Source: JAQCEJ01 sp040881995
GTDB taxonomy: Bacteria > Planctomycetota > Planctomycetia > Planctomycetales > Planctomycetaceae
Length of the DNA: 64,000 bases
Direction of reading: 5' to 3'
Assembly (NCBI GenBank): GCA_040881995.1
Contig: JBBECD010000117.1
Coordinates: forward strand, 1 to 64,000
In this document: piece by piece, positions 47,528-56,987 of the stretch
Layout: each line of letters starts with the position of its first letter
Position numbering within the stretch: position 1 is the stretch's first letter
Notes under the pieces: model-generated
Databases searched by the model: none
What the model saw: only the letters and a program-made list of their open reading frames with translations
Told to the model about the DNA's origin: nothing
Position numbers and translations under genes: made by a program

Positions 47528-47601
47528 GCCCTCGTAGCTCAGATGGATAGAGCGGCGGTTTCCTAAACCGCAGGTCACAGGTTCGAATCCTGTCGGGGGT
47601 A
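47528..47601 (+). tRNA. tRNA-Arg (anticodon CCT)
   Basis: A 74-nt cloverleaf: acceptor GCCCTCG/CGGGGGT (first pair G-U), D arm GCTC...GAGC, anticodon stem GCGGT/ACCGC with loop TTCCTAA giving anticodon CCT, variable loop of five, and T arm ACAGG-TTCGAAT-CCTGT. No CCA is encoded. It reads AGG codons. Confidence 0.95.
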
Positions 47602-47794
47602 TTTTTTCGAAATGCGGCAGCCGTCTCACCTTCATTCAGGAACACGACGGCGATATTCGCATTGCCCCTGTTGCCGCGGCGTTTTGCAGATGTACCTGCA
47701 GGACGTTCAAAAAATGTTCCGTCGCGTCGAATCCGCAACGACTGGGTTCTTCCGGGACGTTACACTTTTCGTCGGTGCGGCGATCGCTGAAAAG

Positions 47795-49612
47795 TCAAGG
47801 TTTTGAAAGGGCGTCCAGACGTTGGCGCGCTGGCTCAAAGTCGGTTTGTTGCTTCAGGCAGATTTCGTATTGCTCGGCGGCGGCATCGAGTTTGTTCAAC
47901 TTCTCCAAGGCGTAGCCGAGATTGAATCGCACGTCCTGCAGATCGGGACTCGAACGCACCGCGATGCGAAGTTGTTCCTCGGCGGCCTGATAGTCTTCGA
48001 TGAGTAATAGCGCGGCGCCGAGCATTCCGCGTACGCGATCCGCCTCGGGGTCGAGTTCCACGTTCTTTCGCAGATGCCCGATCGCCTCCTCGACTTTATT
48101 CAGCCGCAACAGGCATCGCCCGAGATCTCCCTGAGCGAGGAAATAATTTGCATCGGCTTCCACGATTTCGCGCAGCACAGGTTCGGCGAGGTCGTACCGC
48201 CCCGCTTCCATCATCGCATTTGCATCGTTGAGCTTATTGTAGTAGGGGAGCTTGTCCTTAACGTCCGGCAATTCGCCAAGGTCATCGGCCGTTGCTGTAC
48301 TTCCAGTGGTATAGCCGAGGCTGTTCAAATCGCGGCGGTCCTGATCGGTCAGCGCTACATTTTCCGCAACGCGCCGCTTCATCTGTTCCTCGCGCTCGAC
48401 CAATTGGCGCTCGAGATGTTGCACGACTTCTGCGCGCACTTCGGCGAGATTCTCTAGCTCGCGCGGATCATTCGACAGATCGTACAACTCGGGGGTCGGG
48501 CTGCGGATGTACTTCCACTGAGTCGTGACCAACGCCCGCAACGGAGACCAGCGCGAATGCTGATACGGCTGATCGGTTTCCGCGTAATACGTTTGCGGAG
48601 TCAGCGGCTCGCCCTGCAAGGCAGGGCGCAGCGACCGACCGCCGATCTCGGCAAGCGGTTCTTGGCCCAGGCAATCGAGCACGGTCGGGCAGATATCAAC
48701 AAGCGACACGGGCTCGGCCACGCGGTGCCCCGGCAGATTTTTACCGGGATGCAGAATGAGCAACGGGACTTGCAGTGTGGCGTTGTAGACCGTCATGCTG
48801 TGGGCTAACTCGCCGTGTTCGCCGAGACTCTCGCCGTGGTCGCCTACGATGACGATCAACGTGTTTTCGAGAGTGCCGGCGGCTTTCAACTCCGCGAACA
48901 ACCGCCCGAGTTCGAGATCGACGTAGCTCAATTCGGCATCATAAGGCCGGTTGGCGAAGCGGTTGCCAAAGTGCTCTTCGTGCGTGAGATACGGAAAATG
49001 CGGATCGAACAGGTGAATCCAGCAAAAATGCGGTTGACTCGATCTGGGTTTAATCCAGTCGAGTGCCGCATTGATGACGACGTTGGCGGGACGGTACTGA
49101 TGATGGTCGTCGAGGCTGTCCTCGGATGGGGAGATGTCATCATTGTACGTGGTGAAGCCTCGGGCCAAACCATATTTCTTATCAAGCACGACCGCTGCTA
49201 CGAAGGCACCGGTGTCGTAGCCGGCAAATTGCAACTGCGTTGCCAGGGTGGGGAGCCCGGCCGGCAAGGTGCCGACCCCGTTAATGCGGAGTCCGTGCTC
49301 GGGAGGATAAAGTCCGGTGAGAACGGAGGCATGGGAAGGCAACGTCAACGGGACTGGTGCGTAGGCACGCTCAAAGAGCACCCCATCTCGTGCCAGTTGG
49401 TCGAGCACCGGCGTGATGGCGGAGTCGTAGCCATAATACCCTAATCGGTCGGCACGGGTGGTGTCGAGCGTGATGAGCAGGAGATTGAGGGGCCGCGCGG
49501 GGATAAAGGTGAGATACCCGATCCCCGCCACCACAGCGATCATCAACGCGATAACAACAATGACTCGCCGATGCCGAAACAGGGAATTCCGAATTCGCCC
49601 CATTCGGGTCAC
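47795..49612 (-). CDS. Membrane-anchored sulfatase-like protein fused to TPR repeats
   Basis: A 605-residue protein: one N-terminal TM helix (VIVVIALMIAVVAGIGYLTF), an alkaline-phosphatase-superfamily sulfatase domain (about 42-400) and at least four TPR units (about 430-600). Metal ligands are visible in LLITLDTTRADRLG (D50) and VIVGDHGESLGEHG. At the nucleophile position, where sulfatases have the Cys of C-x-P-S-R that becomes formylglycine, this protein has T90 in LTLPSHASVLTG. It is therefore unlikely to be a classical sulfatase; a Thr-nucleophile phospho-transfer or phosphodiesterase reaction is possible. A GTG at 49612 overlaps the lipoprotein stop (GTGA); ATG 49603 is the alternative start. 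Confidence 0.85.
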   Translation of the reverse strand: MTRMGRIRNSLFRHRRVIVVIALMIAVVAGIGYLTFIPARPLNLLLITLDTTRADRLGYYGYDSAITPVLDQLARDGVLFERAYAPVPLTLPSHASVLTGLYPPEHGLRINGVGTLPAGLPTLATQLQFAGYDTGAFVAAVVLDKKYGLARGFTTYNDDISPSEDSLDDHHQYRPANVVINAALDWIKPRSSQPHFCWIHLFDPHFPYLTHEEHFGNRFANRPYDAELSYVDLELGRLFAELKAAGTLENTLIVIVGDHGESLGEHGELAHSMTVYNATLQVPLLILHPGKNLPGHRVAEPVSLVDICPTVLDCLGQEPLAEIGGRSLRPALQGEPLTPQTYYAETDQPYQHSRWSPLRALVTTQWKYIRSPTPELYDLSNDPRELENLAEVRAEVVQHLERQLVEREEQMKRRVAENVALTDQDRRDLNSLGYTTGSTATADDLGELPDVKDKLPYYNKLNDANAMMEAGRYDLAEPVLREIVEADANYFLAQGDLGRCLLRLNKVEEAIGHLRKNVELDPEADRVRGMLGAALLLIEDYQAAEEQLRIAVRSSPDLQDVRFNLGYALEKLNKLDAAAEQYEICLKQQTDFEPARQRLDALSKP

Positions 49613-50070
49613 TTCGTACTTACCTCAAAGTCCTTTGTCCCTCCGCCTGCGGGAACCACGGCGGTGAGTGCCGATACCGTGGCATCCGAATAGGCCAGCG
49701 GAATAGATTCTTTGCCGGGAATTTCAGCAGGTACGCTGGGATCCTGCGGCTCACCCGAAGGTTTAACGAACCGACTAATCGTCACCTTGTAATCTCCCGG
49801 AGCGGCTCCGTCGCCTTCCATTTCACCGACGCTCGTTTTGAGTTTGTACTCGCCCTTCTCATTCACGAATCCGACGGCGTTGTAACCTCCGTCTGATTTG
49901 GGGATGAAGGTTATGATGCCACGGTTCATGGGGGCACCATCGATTTTGACGACGCCGGAAAACGGCACCGTCTCGGGAAGTTTCGCCGGCCCGACCGCTT
50001 CGCCGCACCCGGTGAGAAGCAAGACCCCGAAGATTGTCAAAAACCGCGTTGACCCGAATGCTTTCGGCAT
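49609..50070 (-). CDS. Small transthyretin-like lipoprotein (DUF1559-associated), second copy
   Basis: A 153-residue lipoprotein with lipobox LLTGC and one beta-sandwich domain (ETVPFSGVVKIDGAPMNRG ... GEYKLKTSVGEMEGDGAAPG ... IPGKESIPLAYSDATVSALT). It is paralogous to the protein at 28979-29428, sharing LPETVP.(S/T)G.VK.DGAP at the start and GA.PG.YKVT in the middle. The gene follows a DUF1559 gene and overlaps the sulfatase-like gene by four bases, so the order is DUF1559 - hairpin - lipoprotein - sulfatase/TPR. Probably anchored in the membrane. Confidence 0.8.
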   Translation of the reverse strand: MPKAFGSTRFLTIFGVLLLTGCGEAVGPAKLPETVPFSGVVKIDGAPMNRGIITFIPKSDGGYNAVGFVNEKGEYKLKTSVGEMEGDGAAPGDYKVTISRFVKPSGEPQDPSVPAEIPGKESIPLAYSDATVSALTAVVPAGGGTKDFEVSTK

Positions 50071-50138
50071 GAATTCCGTTCCTCAATTCAAAATAAGATT
50101 GATCCGTCTGGCGACGTCGATGGCATCGAATTGAATGA

Positions 50139-50177
50139 TACAGTAACCCGGTCACCGAGCGCAACCGGGTTACTGTA
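50139..50177. terminator. Perfect 14-bp hairpin between DUF1559 and lipoprotein genes
   Basis: Arms TACAGTAACCCGGT (50139-50152) and ACCGGGTTACTGTA (50164-50177), loop of 11. In the minus direction only a weak T-rich stretch follows, so it is more likely a 3'-end stabiliser or attenuator than a full terminator. It takes the same place as the terminator at 29500-29545 in the other DUF1559 module. Confidence 0.65.
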
Positions 50178-50201
50178 ATAATTTCTTTGGCTGAACAATT
50201 T

Positions 50202-51176
50202 TTAGAATTCACCCAGGGTCGCGCCATCGGACATAAGAGAGAGGCGATCTTGTGTGTTGAGGTCGATGTTCTCCGAAACAAATCGCACGGCACCGTCGCC
50301 CATCAAGACGTGACAACCGCCGGTATGCAGACTTCCTGCTGAATGCCATGTGTGGGTGGCAATCGTGCTGCCGCGAAAGTCGTTGATCCGGCGCCAACTT
50401 CCTCTGAAATCGACGCCCATCGCAACATGCTGACGCGCGGCCCATGCCGAAGAGACGCCGCTTTGTTTTTCACGTGTCTGTTCAGACATCAGGATCACGT
50501 TGCTGGTGCCGTCGCGGATGTCGCGAATGTTCGAATTCGATGCTTCACCAAACACCGGACGGTTTGTCGGCCCCAGATTACCGGACCAGTACAACCCGTA
50601 ATAGTATTCGGCGTAATTTATGGAGAAGTCGTAACTCGTGCGATACCCGCCGGCGGCCGTCGAACTGATGCTGTAATACTTGTTGACGGCAGTGTAATAG
50701 GGAGCGCCGTTATCGGTCGGGCAGGTGAAGACCGTGACGGGCGTACGCGCCAACGTATAGTTCACGTTGGGATCGCCTTTGGGATTCGGTCCGCCACCGT
50801 AAACGTGGCACCAACTGGCAGCGTGTGCGAAGTTCCATTGGTTGTACAGGTTGGCCTGATCGATGTACGGCAGCAACATCACCAGACCGCTCAAGTTAGA
50901 GTAGCCGCCGGTCACCGCCACACCGCCGTATGTGGTGGCTTGATTGTACACCATTCCGAGTTCGAAACTCGAAGGGGTGAAGCGGTTGAACGTGTCGTGA
51001 TAGTTGTGGTTCGCAAGGCCCAACTGCTTCAGATTGTTCTTGCATTGGGTCCGCCGAGCCGCTTCGCGGGCCTGTTGCACAGCCGGCAAGAGCAGTGCGA
51101 TTAACACGGCGATGATCGCAATCACGACCAACAGTTCGATAAGCGTAAACGCTCGCCTTTGGGTTGTTCTGTTCAT
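50202..51176 (-). CDS. DUF1559 protein with prepilin-type N-terminus, second copy
   Basis: A 324-residue DUF1559 protein. The N-terminus RRAFTLIELLVVIAIIAVL is a prepilin-like methylation motif (an Ala where the other copy has Gly at -1, so processing may differ), followed by PAVQQAREAARRTQCKNNLK and LANHNYHDTFNRFTPSS. The C-terminal part contains HTGGCHVLMGDGAVRFVSEN, the family H-X9-DG region. ATG 51176 has GGAG five bases upstream. It heads an operon with a lipoprotein and a sulfatase-like/TPR gene. The assembly partners are unknown. Confidence 0.92.
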   Translation of the reverse strand: MNRTTQRRAFTLIELLVVIAIIAVLIALLLPAVQQAREAARRTQCKNNLKQLGLANHNYHDTFNRFTPSSFELGMVYNQATTYGGVAVTGGYSNLSGLVMLLPYIDQANLYNQWNFAHAASWCHVYGGGPNPKGDPNVNYTLARTPVTVFTCPTDNGAPYYTAVNKYYSISSTAAGGYRTSYDFSINYAEYYYGLYWSGNLGPTNRPVFGEASNSNIRDIRDGTSNVILMSEQTREKQSGVSSAWAARQHVAMGVDFRGSWRRINDFRGSTIATHTWHSAGSLHTGGCHVLMGDGAVRFVSENIDLNTQDRLSLMSDGATLGEF

Positions 51177-51626
51177 AAATGCTCCATGAATTTAGAAAAC
51201 AAAAAATGTAGAATTGAAACTTTGGATCGCCACAATCCTGCCTCAATGCATAGTCGCCGTCTTTCTCGTCAGGGTAAACGCACATAAAAGGCAGGCCACG
51301 CTTGATGCCTGTGCCATGAAAGCGGCTCGCGCCGCAAGAAACGATCGATACGAGAATAGAATGAGCCTTCGCTCGCTGGCGAAATGTCGCTCACCCGGTA
51401 ATGGCGAGACAAATTTTGCATTCTTATCGAGTCAGCAGAACACTGAACTAAATCGACGGTGAAGAGTTGTCGATTTAATATAATAACCCGCAAATTTCAG
51501 ATATTGAAGTCGAGTTTTCTGATTTTATTTAAAATTCTCAAGATTTGTTCTTGAGCTAAGAAATTCTGTTTGACCTCCCGTTGATCGGCTTCGCCGACCC
51601 CTTTGCGGCGGCAGGTTCCGTTAGTC
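51177..51626. other. Spacer upstream of the DUF1559 gene, no gene seen
   Basis: A 450-bp AT-rich spacer (poorest in GC around 51470-51560). It must contain the minus-strand DUF1559 promoter. Short frames here lack coding character. Confidence 0.4.
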
Positions 51627-52502
51627 TCACTGAGGCATCATTTTACGAAACCACGCGATTTCGATTTCGTAGGCGTTGTCGACCGCGTGGTGGCCGTCGG
51701 AGGGGCCGACGAGGATTTCTACCGGGATGACTTTTAGCTCAGGGAGTTTTTGGCGGGCGACCTTCACGTAATTTCGGGCCGTGGCGACGCATTCATCTGT
51801 GCTCACGCGGTGGTCGTCGTTGCCGATCGTCAGCAGCACCTTCCGACCGGCCAACTGCTCTGCCAAATGATAGGCATGCCGGGCTTTCGTCGGTTCGTGA
51901 TCGTCCATGCCGTCAAATTCGGTAAGAGCTAACAGATCGGTCACCGGTGCCACGCCACTGACGGCTTTGACACGCGGTTCGGCGGCGGCGAAATGCAGGG
52001 CGCAAAAGCCGCCGCGCGAGGTTCCGCTCGCGGCCAATTGTTCCGGGTCGGTGTATCCCTCGGCGATCACGTGTTCGACGACGTCGTTGCAGTTTTTGAC
52101 GAAGTCGCCGGTCAGATCTTCGCCGTTTTTCAGGCGATGCGCCCAGCCGGACAATCCACCCGGTTCATCGGGCCGGTGATCTTCGCCATGACACGGAGGA
52201 TTAATGACGACGAAAATCCAGCCATCCTTCGCGAGTTGCCGGCCGGTCCGTGAGTAAATTTCGTACGCCGGGTCGTTCATCGTTTCCAGCGCGTTGGCGA
52301 AGATGAATAAAGTGGGAGCGGGTTTCGCGGGTTTGTCGCCGGAGATGCCGAAGGGCGTCCCCTGGGGTGTTTTCATCATGCGAATCCCGAGATCTTTTTC
52401 GCCGTCAGCGTGAGCGTCCGCAGAGGCGAGCCCCGCCAGCAAAAGAAAGGCAACAAACATTCCGATCGATGCCCTGTGAGATTGTGTTCGTTGAAGCGAC
52501 AT
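51627..52502 (-). CDS. Secreted alpha/beta-hydrolase
   Basis: A 291-residue protein with a signal peptide (IGMFVAFLLLAGLASADAHA) and an alpha/beta-hydrolase core. The nucleophile elbow is ASGTSRGGFCAL (Ser in G-T-S-R-G), the acid is probably in GNDDHRVST and the His in PSDGHHAVDN. An oxyanion-type stretch FVVINPPCHGEDHRPDEPGG is also visible. The substrate is unknown; it could be an esterase or peptidase-like enzyme. ATG 52502 is supported by AGGA upstream and by the position of the signal peptide. Divergent from the VOC gene. Confidence 0.75.
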   Translation of the reverse strand: MSLQRTQSHRASIGMFVAFLLLAGLASADAHADGEKDLGIRMMKTPQGTPFGISGDKPAKPAPTLFIFANALETMNDPAYEIYSRTGRQLAKDGWIFVVINPPCHGEDHRPDEPGGLSGWAHRLKNGEDLTGDFVKNCNDVVEHVIAEGYTDPEQLAASGTSRGGFCALHFAAAEPRVKAVSGVAPVTDLLALTEFDGMDDHEPTKARHAYHLAEQLAGRKVLLTIGNDDHRVSTDECVATARNYVKVARQKLPELKVIPVEILVGPSDGHHAVDNAYEIEIAWFRKMMPQ

Positions 52503-52736
52503 GTGGCTGTCCTTTATGCTGTTTGAACGGAGAATGTTCGTAACGCGACTATGGCCTCTTAACGTACGCGAGTCGACCCGCTGCATCAAGCAATGGCCGT
52601 AATTCGTTCGCCGCGATTTGCTTCGACGGCTGTCGTCGTTTGCTCTCGCGGTTCGTCCTCTTTACGATGGAGAGGCACGTCACCGCCGGATTTGTAAAAA
52701 AGGCTTTAAGGAATATCGAACACTCAGGAGAGTTCC

Positions 52737-53216
52737 ATGACACAGTTGACCAGACGCTGGGCATTTTCCGATATCCACCACATCGGCCTGACCGTCGCGG
52801 ATCTCGAGCGCTCCGTGAAGTTCTACGGCGAGACGTTGGGGATGGAACTCGAACGCCGCCGACCGAACGTCGATGCCGACTACGTGGCGAAGCAGACCGG
52901 TTATCCCAGCGTCGTGCTCGACGTGGCTTCGTTTCGCGTCAGTCCGCACAGCCGACAGACGCTGGAAGTCGTGCAATACATGAAGCACGCCGGCCCGCCG
53001 AACGATCCCGCGACGAATCGCGCGGGGACGTCGCATCTCTGTCTGCTCGTCGACGATCTTCGCGCCTGTCACGCCGACCTGACGGAGCAAGGGGTCAAGT
53101 TCCGCTCCGAACCGGTGGAAATCACCGCCGGGCCAAACCAGGGGGGACTGGTGGTTTATTTTTACGATCCCGACGGGTACACGCTGGAGATGTTTCAGCC
53201 GCCGGTGAAAGGGTGA
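52737..53216 (+). CDS. VOC-family (glyoxalase/extradiol dioxygenase-like) protein
   Basis: A 159-residue two-module VOC protein. Module one is IHHIGLTVADLERSVKFYGE; module two starts SHLCLLVDDLRACHADLTEQ and ends FYDPDGYTLEMFQPP. Metal ligands expected for the fold are visible: His near 14-15, Glu in TLEVVQYM, His in SHLCLL and Glu in TLEMF. The family includes glyoxalase I, epimerases and ring-cleaving dioxygenases; this one is not assignable to a reaction. The SDR gene follows in the same direction 150 bp later, so a shared catabolic role is possible. Confidence 0.85.
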   Translation: MTQLTRRWAFSDIHHIGLTVADLERSVKFYGETLGMELERRRPNVDADYVAKQTGYPSVVLDVASFRVSPHSRQTLEVVQYMKHAGPPNDPATNRAGTSHLCLLVDDLRACHADLTEQGVKFRSEPVEITAGPNQGGLVVYFYDPDGYTLEMFQPPVKG

Positions 53217-53239
53217 AGGATGAGGAGGGGAGCATCTAC

Positions 53240-53260
53240 ACCTCTCCCTCCGGGAGAGGT
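53240..53260. repeat. Hairpin in the VOC-SDR spacer
   Basis: ACCTCTCCC (53240-53248) and GGGAGAGGT (53252-53260) form a nine-base stem with a three-base loop. It is followed by GC-rich sequence without a T-run. A related CTTCTCCC...GGGAGAAG motif lies near 62260, which suggests a dispersed repeat. Confidence 0.5.
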
Positions 53261-53367
53261 CGGCCGCCCCGCCGCCGGGTGAGGGCACTGTGAAGAAGGG
53301 GATGAGGGATGAGTCGGATGCAGAGATTTGCTGTGCAATCCAAATACTTTGAGCGAGGAGAATCGAT

Positions 53368-54186
53368 ATGACTGCGTCCGATCTTTGGAACGACTTGTTC
53401 GATCTGTCCGGTCGCGTTGCCGTGGTGACTGGCGGGGCGCAGGGGCTCGGCTGGGGGATGGCGAAAGGGTTGGCCTCGTACGGAGCCGACGTCGTCATGC
53501 TCGATGTGAAAACCGACGACGTGACCGCCGCGGCGGATGAACTTTCGCGAGAACTCGGCAAACCGATCGCCGCGATGACCTGCGACATTAAAAATCGCGA
53601 CATGGTGGAACGCTGTATCGCCGACGTCGTTGCGAAGCACGGCCGCGTCGACATTCTGGTGAACAACGCGGGGATCCATCGCCGGGTCACGCCGGTCGAT
53701 TTCCAGCAGAACGATCTGGACGACGTGATCGCCGTCAATCTGCTGGGTAATTATTACATGACCGGGGCGGCGGCCCGGCAGATGATTGCTCAGAAATCGG
53801 GCAGCATCATCAATATTTCCGCGTTGGGAGGAGGAATTCTCGGACTCGGCCGCGGCGGTTCGATTTATGGCATCACTAAGGGAGGCATCGTCGCCCTCAC
53901 GCGCGACCTGGCCGCGGAATGGGCCAAGCACAACATCCGCGTGAATTCGATCGCGCCGGGTTGGATGCGCACGCCGATTACAACCGCGCTGCAGAACGAC
54001 GCCGTGCGCTCGCAGAAAGTCCTCGAACGCGTCCCCCTGCGGCGGTGGGGCGACCCGAAAGACGTCGCCGGTTTGGCCGTTTTTCTCGCGAGCGATGCCT
54101 CCTCGTATATCACAGGGGTGACGATCCCCGTCGACGGCGGCGCGGCGAACACGATTATGCTCGAAGAGATTTCGCCGCCGGCTTGA
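53368..54186 (+). CDS. Short-chain dehydrogenase/reductase
   Basis: A 272-residue classical SDR: cofactor loop TGGAQGLGWG (21-30), LDVKTDD acidic end of beta-2 (NAD preference likely), LVNNAGIHRRV, catalytic Ser in IINISALGGG, the Tyr-Lys pair in YGITKGG, and PGWMRTP after the active site. The C-terminus SYITGVTIPVDGGAA is typical. The substrate cannot be read; relatives oxidise sugar acids or hydroxy acids. Followed after 47 bp by the frameshifted glycosyltransferase gene. Confidence 0.9.
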   Translation: MTASDLWNDLFDLSGRVAVVTGGAQGLGWGMAKGLASYGADVVMLDVKTDDVTAAADELSRELGKPIAAMTCDIKNRDMVERCIADVVAKHGRVDILVNNAGIHRRVTPVDFQQNDLDDVIAVNLLGNYYMTGAAARQMIAQKSGSIINISALGGGILGLGRGGSIYGITKGGIVALTRDLAAEWAKHNIRVNSIAPGWMRTPITTALQNDAVRSQKVLERVPLRRWGDPKDVAGLAVFLASDASSYITGVTIPVDGGAANTIMLEEISPPA

Positions 54187-54233
54187 TGCTTGATTACGAA
54201 TTTCGTTTTCGGAATTTCATCTCCCTTGCGCAA

Positions 54234-55024
54234 ATGACAATGAACCACTATTTGATCACCCGCTTCAACTTATCCAGGCCCGAGGGCAAATTTCTCGACC
54301 CCTCGTGGTTGAAGTACCGTTCGCAGATCTTCGAACGATTCACGTTGCCGACCGTCGCGAAGCAGATCAACGGTCGTTTCCGCTGGTTTGTTCTTTTTCA
54401 CTTTAATTCACCAGTTGAGCTCCGCCGGAACGCCGAGCGATGGCAACGGGCATGCCCACAGTTCGAACCATTGTGGACCTGTGGTCGAGACACGGTAGAT
54501 AACTGGGAGTTCATCGGCGAAGGGAATTGGGCGCGTTCGACTTCAGGACAGATTGTCAACTCTCGCATCCATCGCGAGTCAGCCGGCGACTGGATCATCA
54601 CGTCCCGCCTGGACTCCGACGACGCCGTGTCGGTCGATTTTATCGACGCGATCCAGCAAGCGTTTCGCGGGCGCGAAGAGTCGATCAACCTTCACAACGG
54701 CTGGAAATGGCATCAAAACAATTGCCATCCGCTCAAGCATGCCAATAACCCCTTCATCAGCTATGCTGAAAAATGCTCTCGGCAACTGCGCACCGTCTTC
54801 TGGAAGAGTCACAAAAATATGGGTTTGCAAGTGCCGTGCCAGCAAGTGGGCGGCCCGCGCGATGGATGATCGTCACGCACGGCGACAATCTTTCAAACCG
54901 TTCGAAACCCTTCCGGTCAAATGATCCCCAATGGACCGATGCCGACAGGCTGCGAGAGCAATTTCCCATAGATCCTTCGCTCCCGCTGCCTCAAATTCCG
55001 AGCCGGTTCTCGGCGCAAGGCTGA
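54234..55024 (+). pseudogene. Putative rhamnosyltransferase, frameshifted
   Basis: Frame one from ATG 54234 or 54240 reads MNHYLITRFNLSRPEGKF..., with WLKYRSQIFERFTLPT, FVLFHFNSP and an SRLDSDDAVS metal-binding-type motif, typical of the putative rhamnosyl transferase family. Similarity runs to ...TVFWKSHKN (54818). From there a frame one base off (-1) continues with KYGFASAVPASGRPARWMIV and THGDNLSNR to the stop at 55024. The switch is at the five-adenine run 54813-54817. The joined protein would be about 263 residues. Either a recent mutation, a base-call error, or a rare frameshift. I annotate it as broken. Confidence 0.7.
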
Positions 55025-55177
55025 AACCGGCTTGAGCTGTCACCGCCGAAATTCAAATTGCTCTTGCAGAAATGCCATCATAATCGTAAGCTCAGATGAA
55101 CATTTCAGCCGTCCTGCTCAGATGACGGCAACGCCTTCTTGATGCGACGGTCGTGAGCGAAAGAAGGAGCCGCGAAG

Positions 55178-56664
55178 ATGGTGACCGAACGCTTGCCGAG
55201 TGAGTCTGACGACGTTCAAAAATGGACCAAGACGACGCGAGAGGTCGAGCGGACGTCGGAAGAGACGCACGAGACCCGTAGTGGCCGCACGGGCAAATAC
55301 GAGAAGCGGGTGGTGACCTCCGAGACGCGGGAGTCCAAGACGACCGAAACCTTCGAGTCGTCTGCCGGCGGAGCGGGACTGCCGGTTCCCGCTGACGACA
55401 TGCCCCGGCAAGTGCGCTTGATCGTGCTGGGGGTGGTTCCCAGCAGGGGCGGATGTGCGGACGGCTCCCGGTTGAACGGCGACTACATCCTCGATTTGGT
55501 CGAACAGCATTCGTCGTGCTGGGTCTGGCAGAGGTGGAGTTTCCTACGGTCTGTCGTCTGTCGCGGGTGGTGTTGGAAGCGACGCGCAACGCCGACGGCA
55601 CGTACGATCTGCGAGCGCGGCTTGAAGGGCTGACCACCGGCCCGCAATGGGTGAGCCGTGGCGTGACTGCCGTTACCGATCGGCTGCGATTGACATTAGA
55701 GGCGGGTGAAGGAGATCCAGTCGCCTCGACCGGTTGCCATTGGCCCTCCGGGGTGGAAATCATGCCGCTGGCGACTGCCGCCGGCCGGCCGCCGTATTAT
55801 ATCTCGCCGGAACCGACGGCGGGCCAGATGATGCTCATGAGCGCCGCGTCCGCTTCGGGATCGTGTGATGGGTGCACAATTACAACATTTAATCAAACCC
55901 GGTTCATAGTAGGTAAATACTATGTCTACGCCATCGTCTGTGATCCTGGTGTCAGCCTAACCGACATAAACTGGACAATTCCGAGCACGGCATTCAGTGA
56001 TTATACTGTCGTTAATACCGCCGCATCGCCCCCCGATCCAGCAGTTCATACGGCCATACTCGATCCGATTTCACCTTCAGCATTGACAGCATTTCTAATA
56101 GGCTTTTATTGGGCCGACGCTGGAAACAAACAGCTCCAGGTGACATTCAAAATGAACGGAAAGCCTTGCACATTGAAGAAAACCATCGTTGTAGAGGCTC
56201 CAACTGTGGTTCCCACTAAACCGACGACTTTCGGCACGAATGTGCCAAAACTTTTGGATCCGAACACAATTAGTTACCTAAAAGGCGATCCCTCAGGCGG
56301 CCTTCTTGTTAATCAAGGAATCATTTTTGAAGCCTCGGTCGAAACTCCCGCATATTTTACTAACGGAAGTGGAAGTGGAAGTGGAAGTGGAGATGTGGGA
56401 CAATGGCAATTTGTGCAAACCGTTGAGGGCGATGCTTGGCTCAGAAATGCGTCAACCGGCAATTGCGATCGCTTTAAGACCCCGGGCTCTAAACCGACTC
56501 TCGACGGAGCATGGCCGTACAATATCATAATTCCTCCTGAAACAGTACCTCCGTGGCCCGCAAATGGGGACTCACATGTTGTTTCGGACTCCCCGTTTCT
56601 TTCAGCCGACCTCGCCACATATGATCGCCAGAAGAGAACATCCACATTCAAGATGTATATATAA
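55178..56664 (+). pseudogene. Chimeric hypothetical gene, frameshifted, with GC-rich 5' and AT-rich 3' parts
   Basis: The first frame (ATG 55178) encodes a charged head (EVERTSEETHETRSGRTGKY, then VVTSETRESKTTETFES) and ...RLNGDYILDLVEQHSSCWVW. Near 55530 the sense moves to another frame (-1) that reads EVEFPTVCRLSRVVLEATRN, ADGTYDLRARLEGL and onward to the stop at 56664 with ...TFKMYI. An ATG at 55453 in the second frame would give a 403-residue product on its own. Composition drops sharply in GC from about 55870 on, inside this reading frame. A (GS)4 microsatellite, NGSGSGSGSGD, lies at about 56365-56391. No domain was recognised; no signal peptide. The second part may have been acquired. 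Confidence 0.5.
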
Positions 56665-56897
56665 TGTATCGCCCTCCGGGTTTATTCACTAAATGGGTGC
56701 CTCTGAAAAGCTTTTCCTGGAGGATTATCTATTGTGCTGAACGTGACGGTATTGTGTGGGATATTGTCGACGACACTTCCACCAGCAATGGTGATCATAA
56801 AAATTGGGAAGATGAATCGATTCACCCTGAATGGTCATCTTTAGAGACCGCTGAAGTGACGACTGGAGTAACCTGCCCTACTACCAACTTGTGTTAA
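56664..56897 (+). CDS. Small hypothetical protein in the AT-rich segment
   Basis: A 77-residue protein whose ATG overlaps the preceding stop (TAATG), a common coupling arrangement. It is rich in Trp, Asp and Thr (IIYCAERDGIVWDIVDDTST), with two Cys near the end (TCPTTNLC). No family and no membrane segment. It may be a genuine small gene or the displaced tail of the gene upstream. Confidence 0.4.
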   Translation: MYRPPGLFTKWVPLKSFSWRIIYCAERDGIVWDIVDDTSTSNGDHKNWEDESIHPEWSSLETAEVTTGVTCPTTNLC

Positions 56898-56987
56898 CAT
56901 GAGTCGAGTTGCCCGTGAAAGGTTGACACCTTGCATTGAAACGTGAGCAGCGAATTATACGTATTTTACAGATAAGGTTTAATAAAA

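Noticed and set aside
47520..47738. Minus-strand open frame over the tRNA-Arg gene (peptide PDRIRTCDLRFRKPP)
   Set aside because: It is the well-known false frame made by translating the complement of a tRNA; the tRNA is clear.
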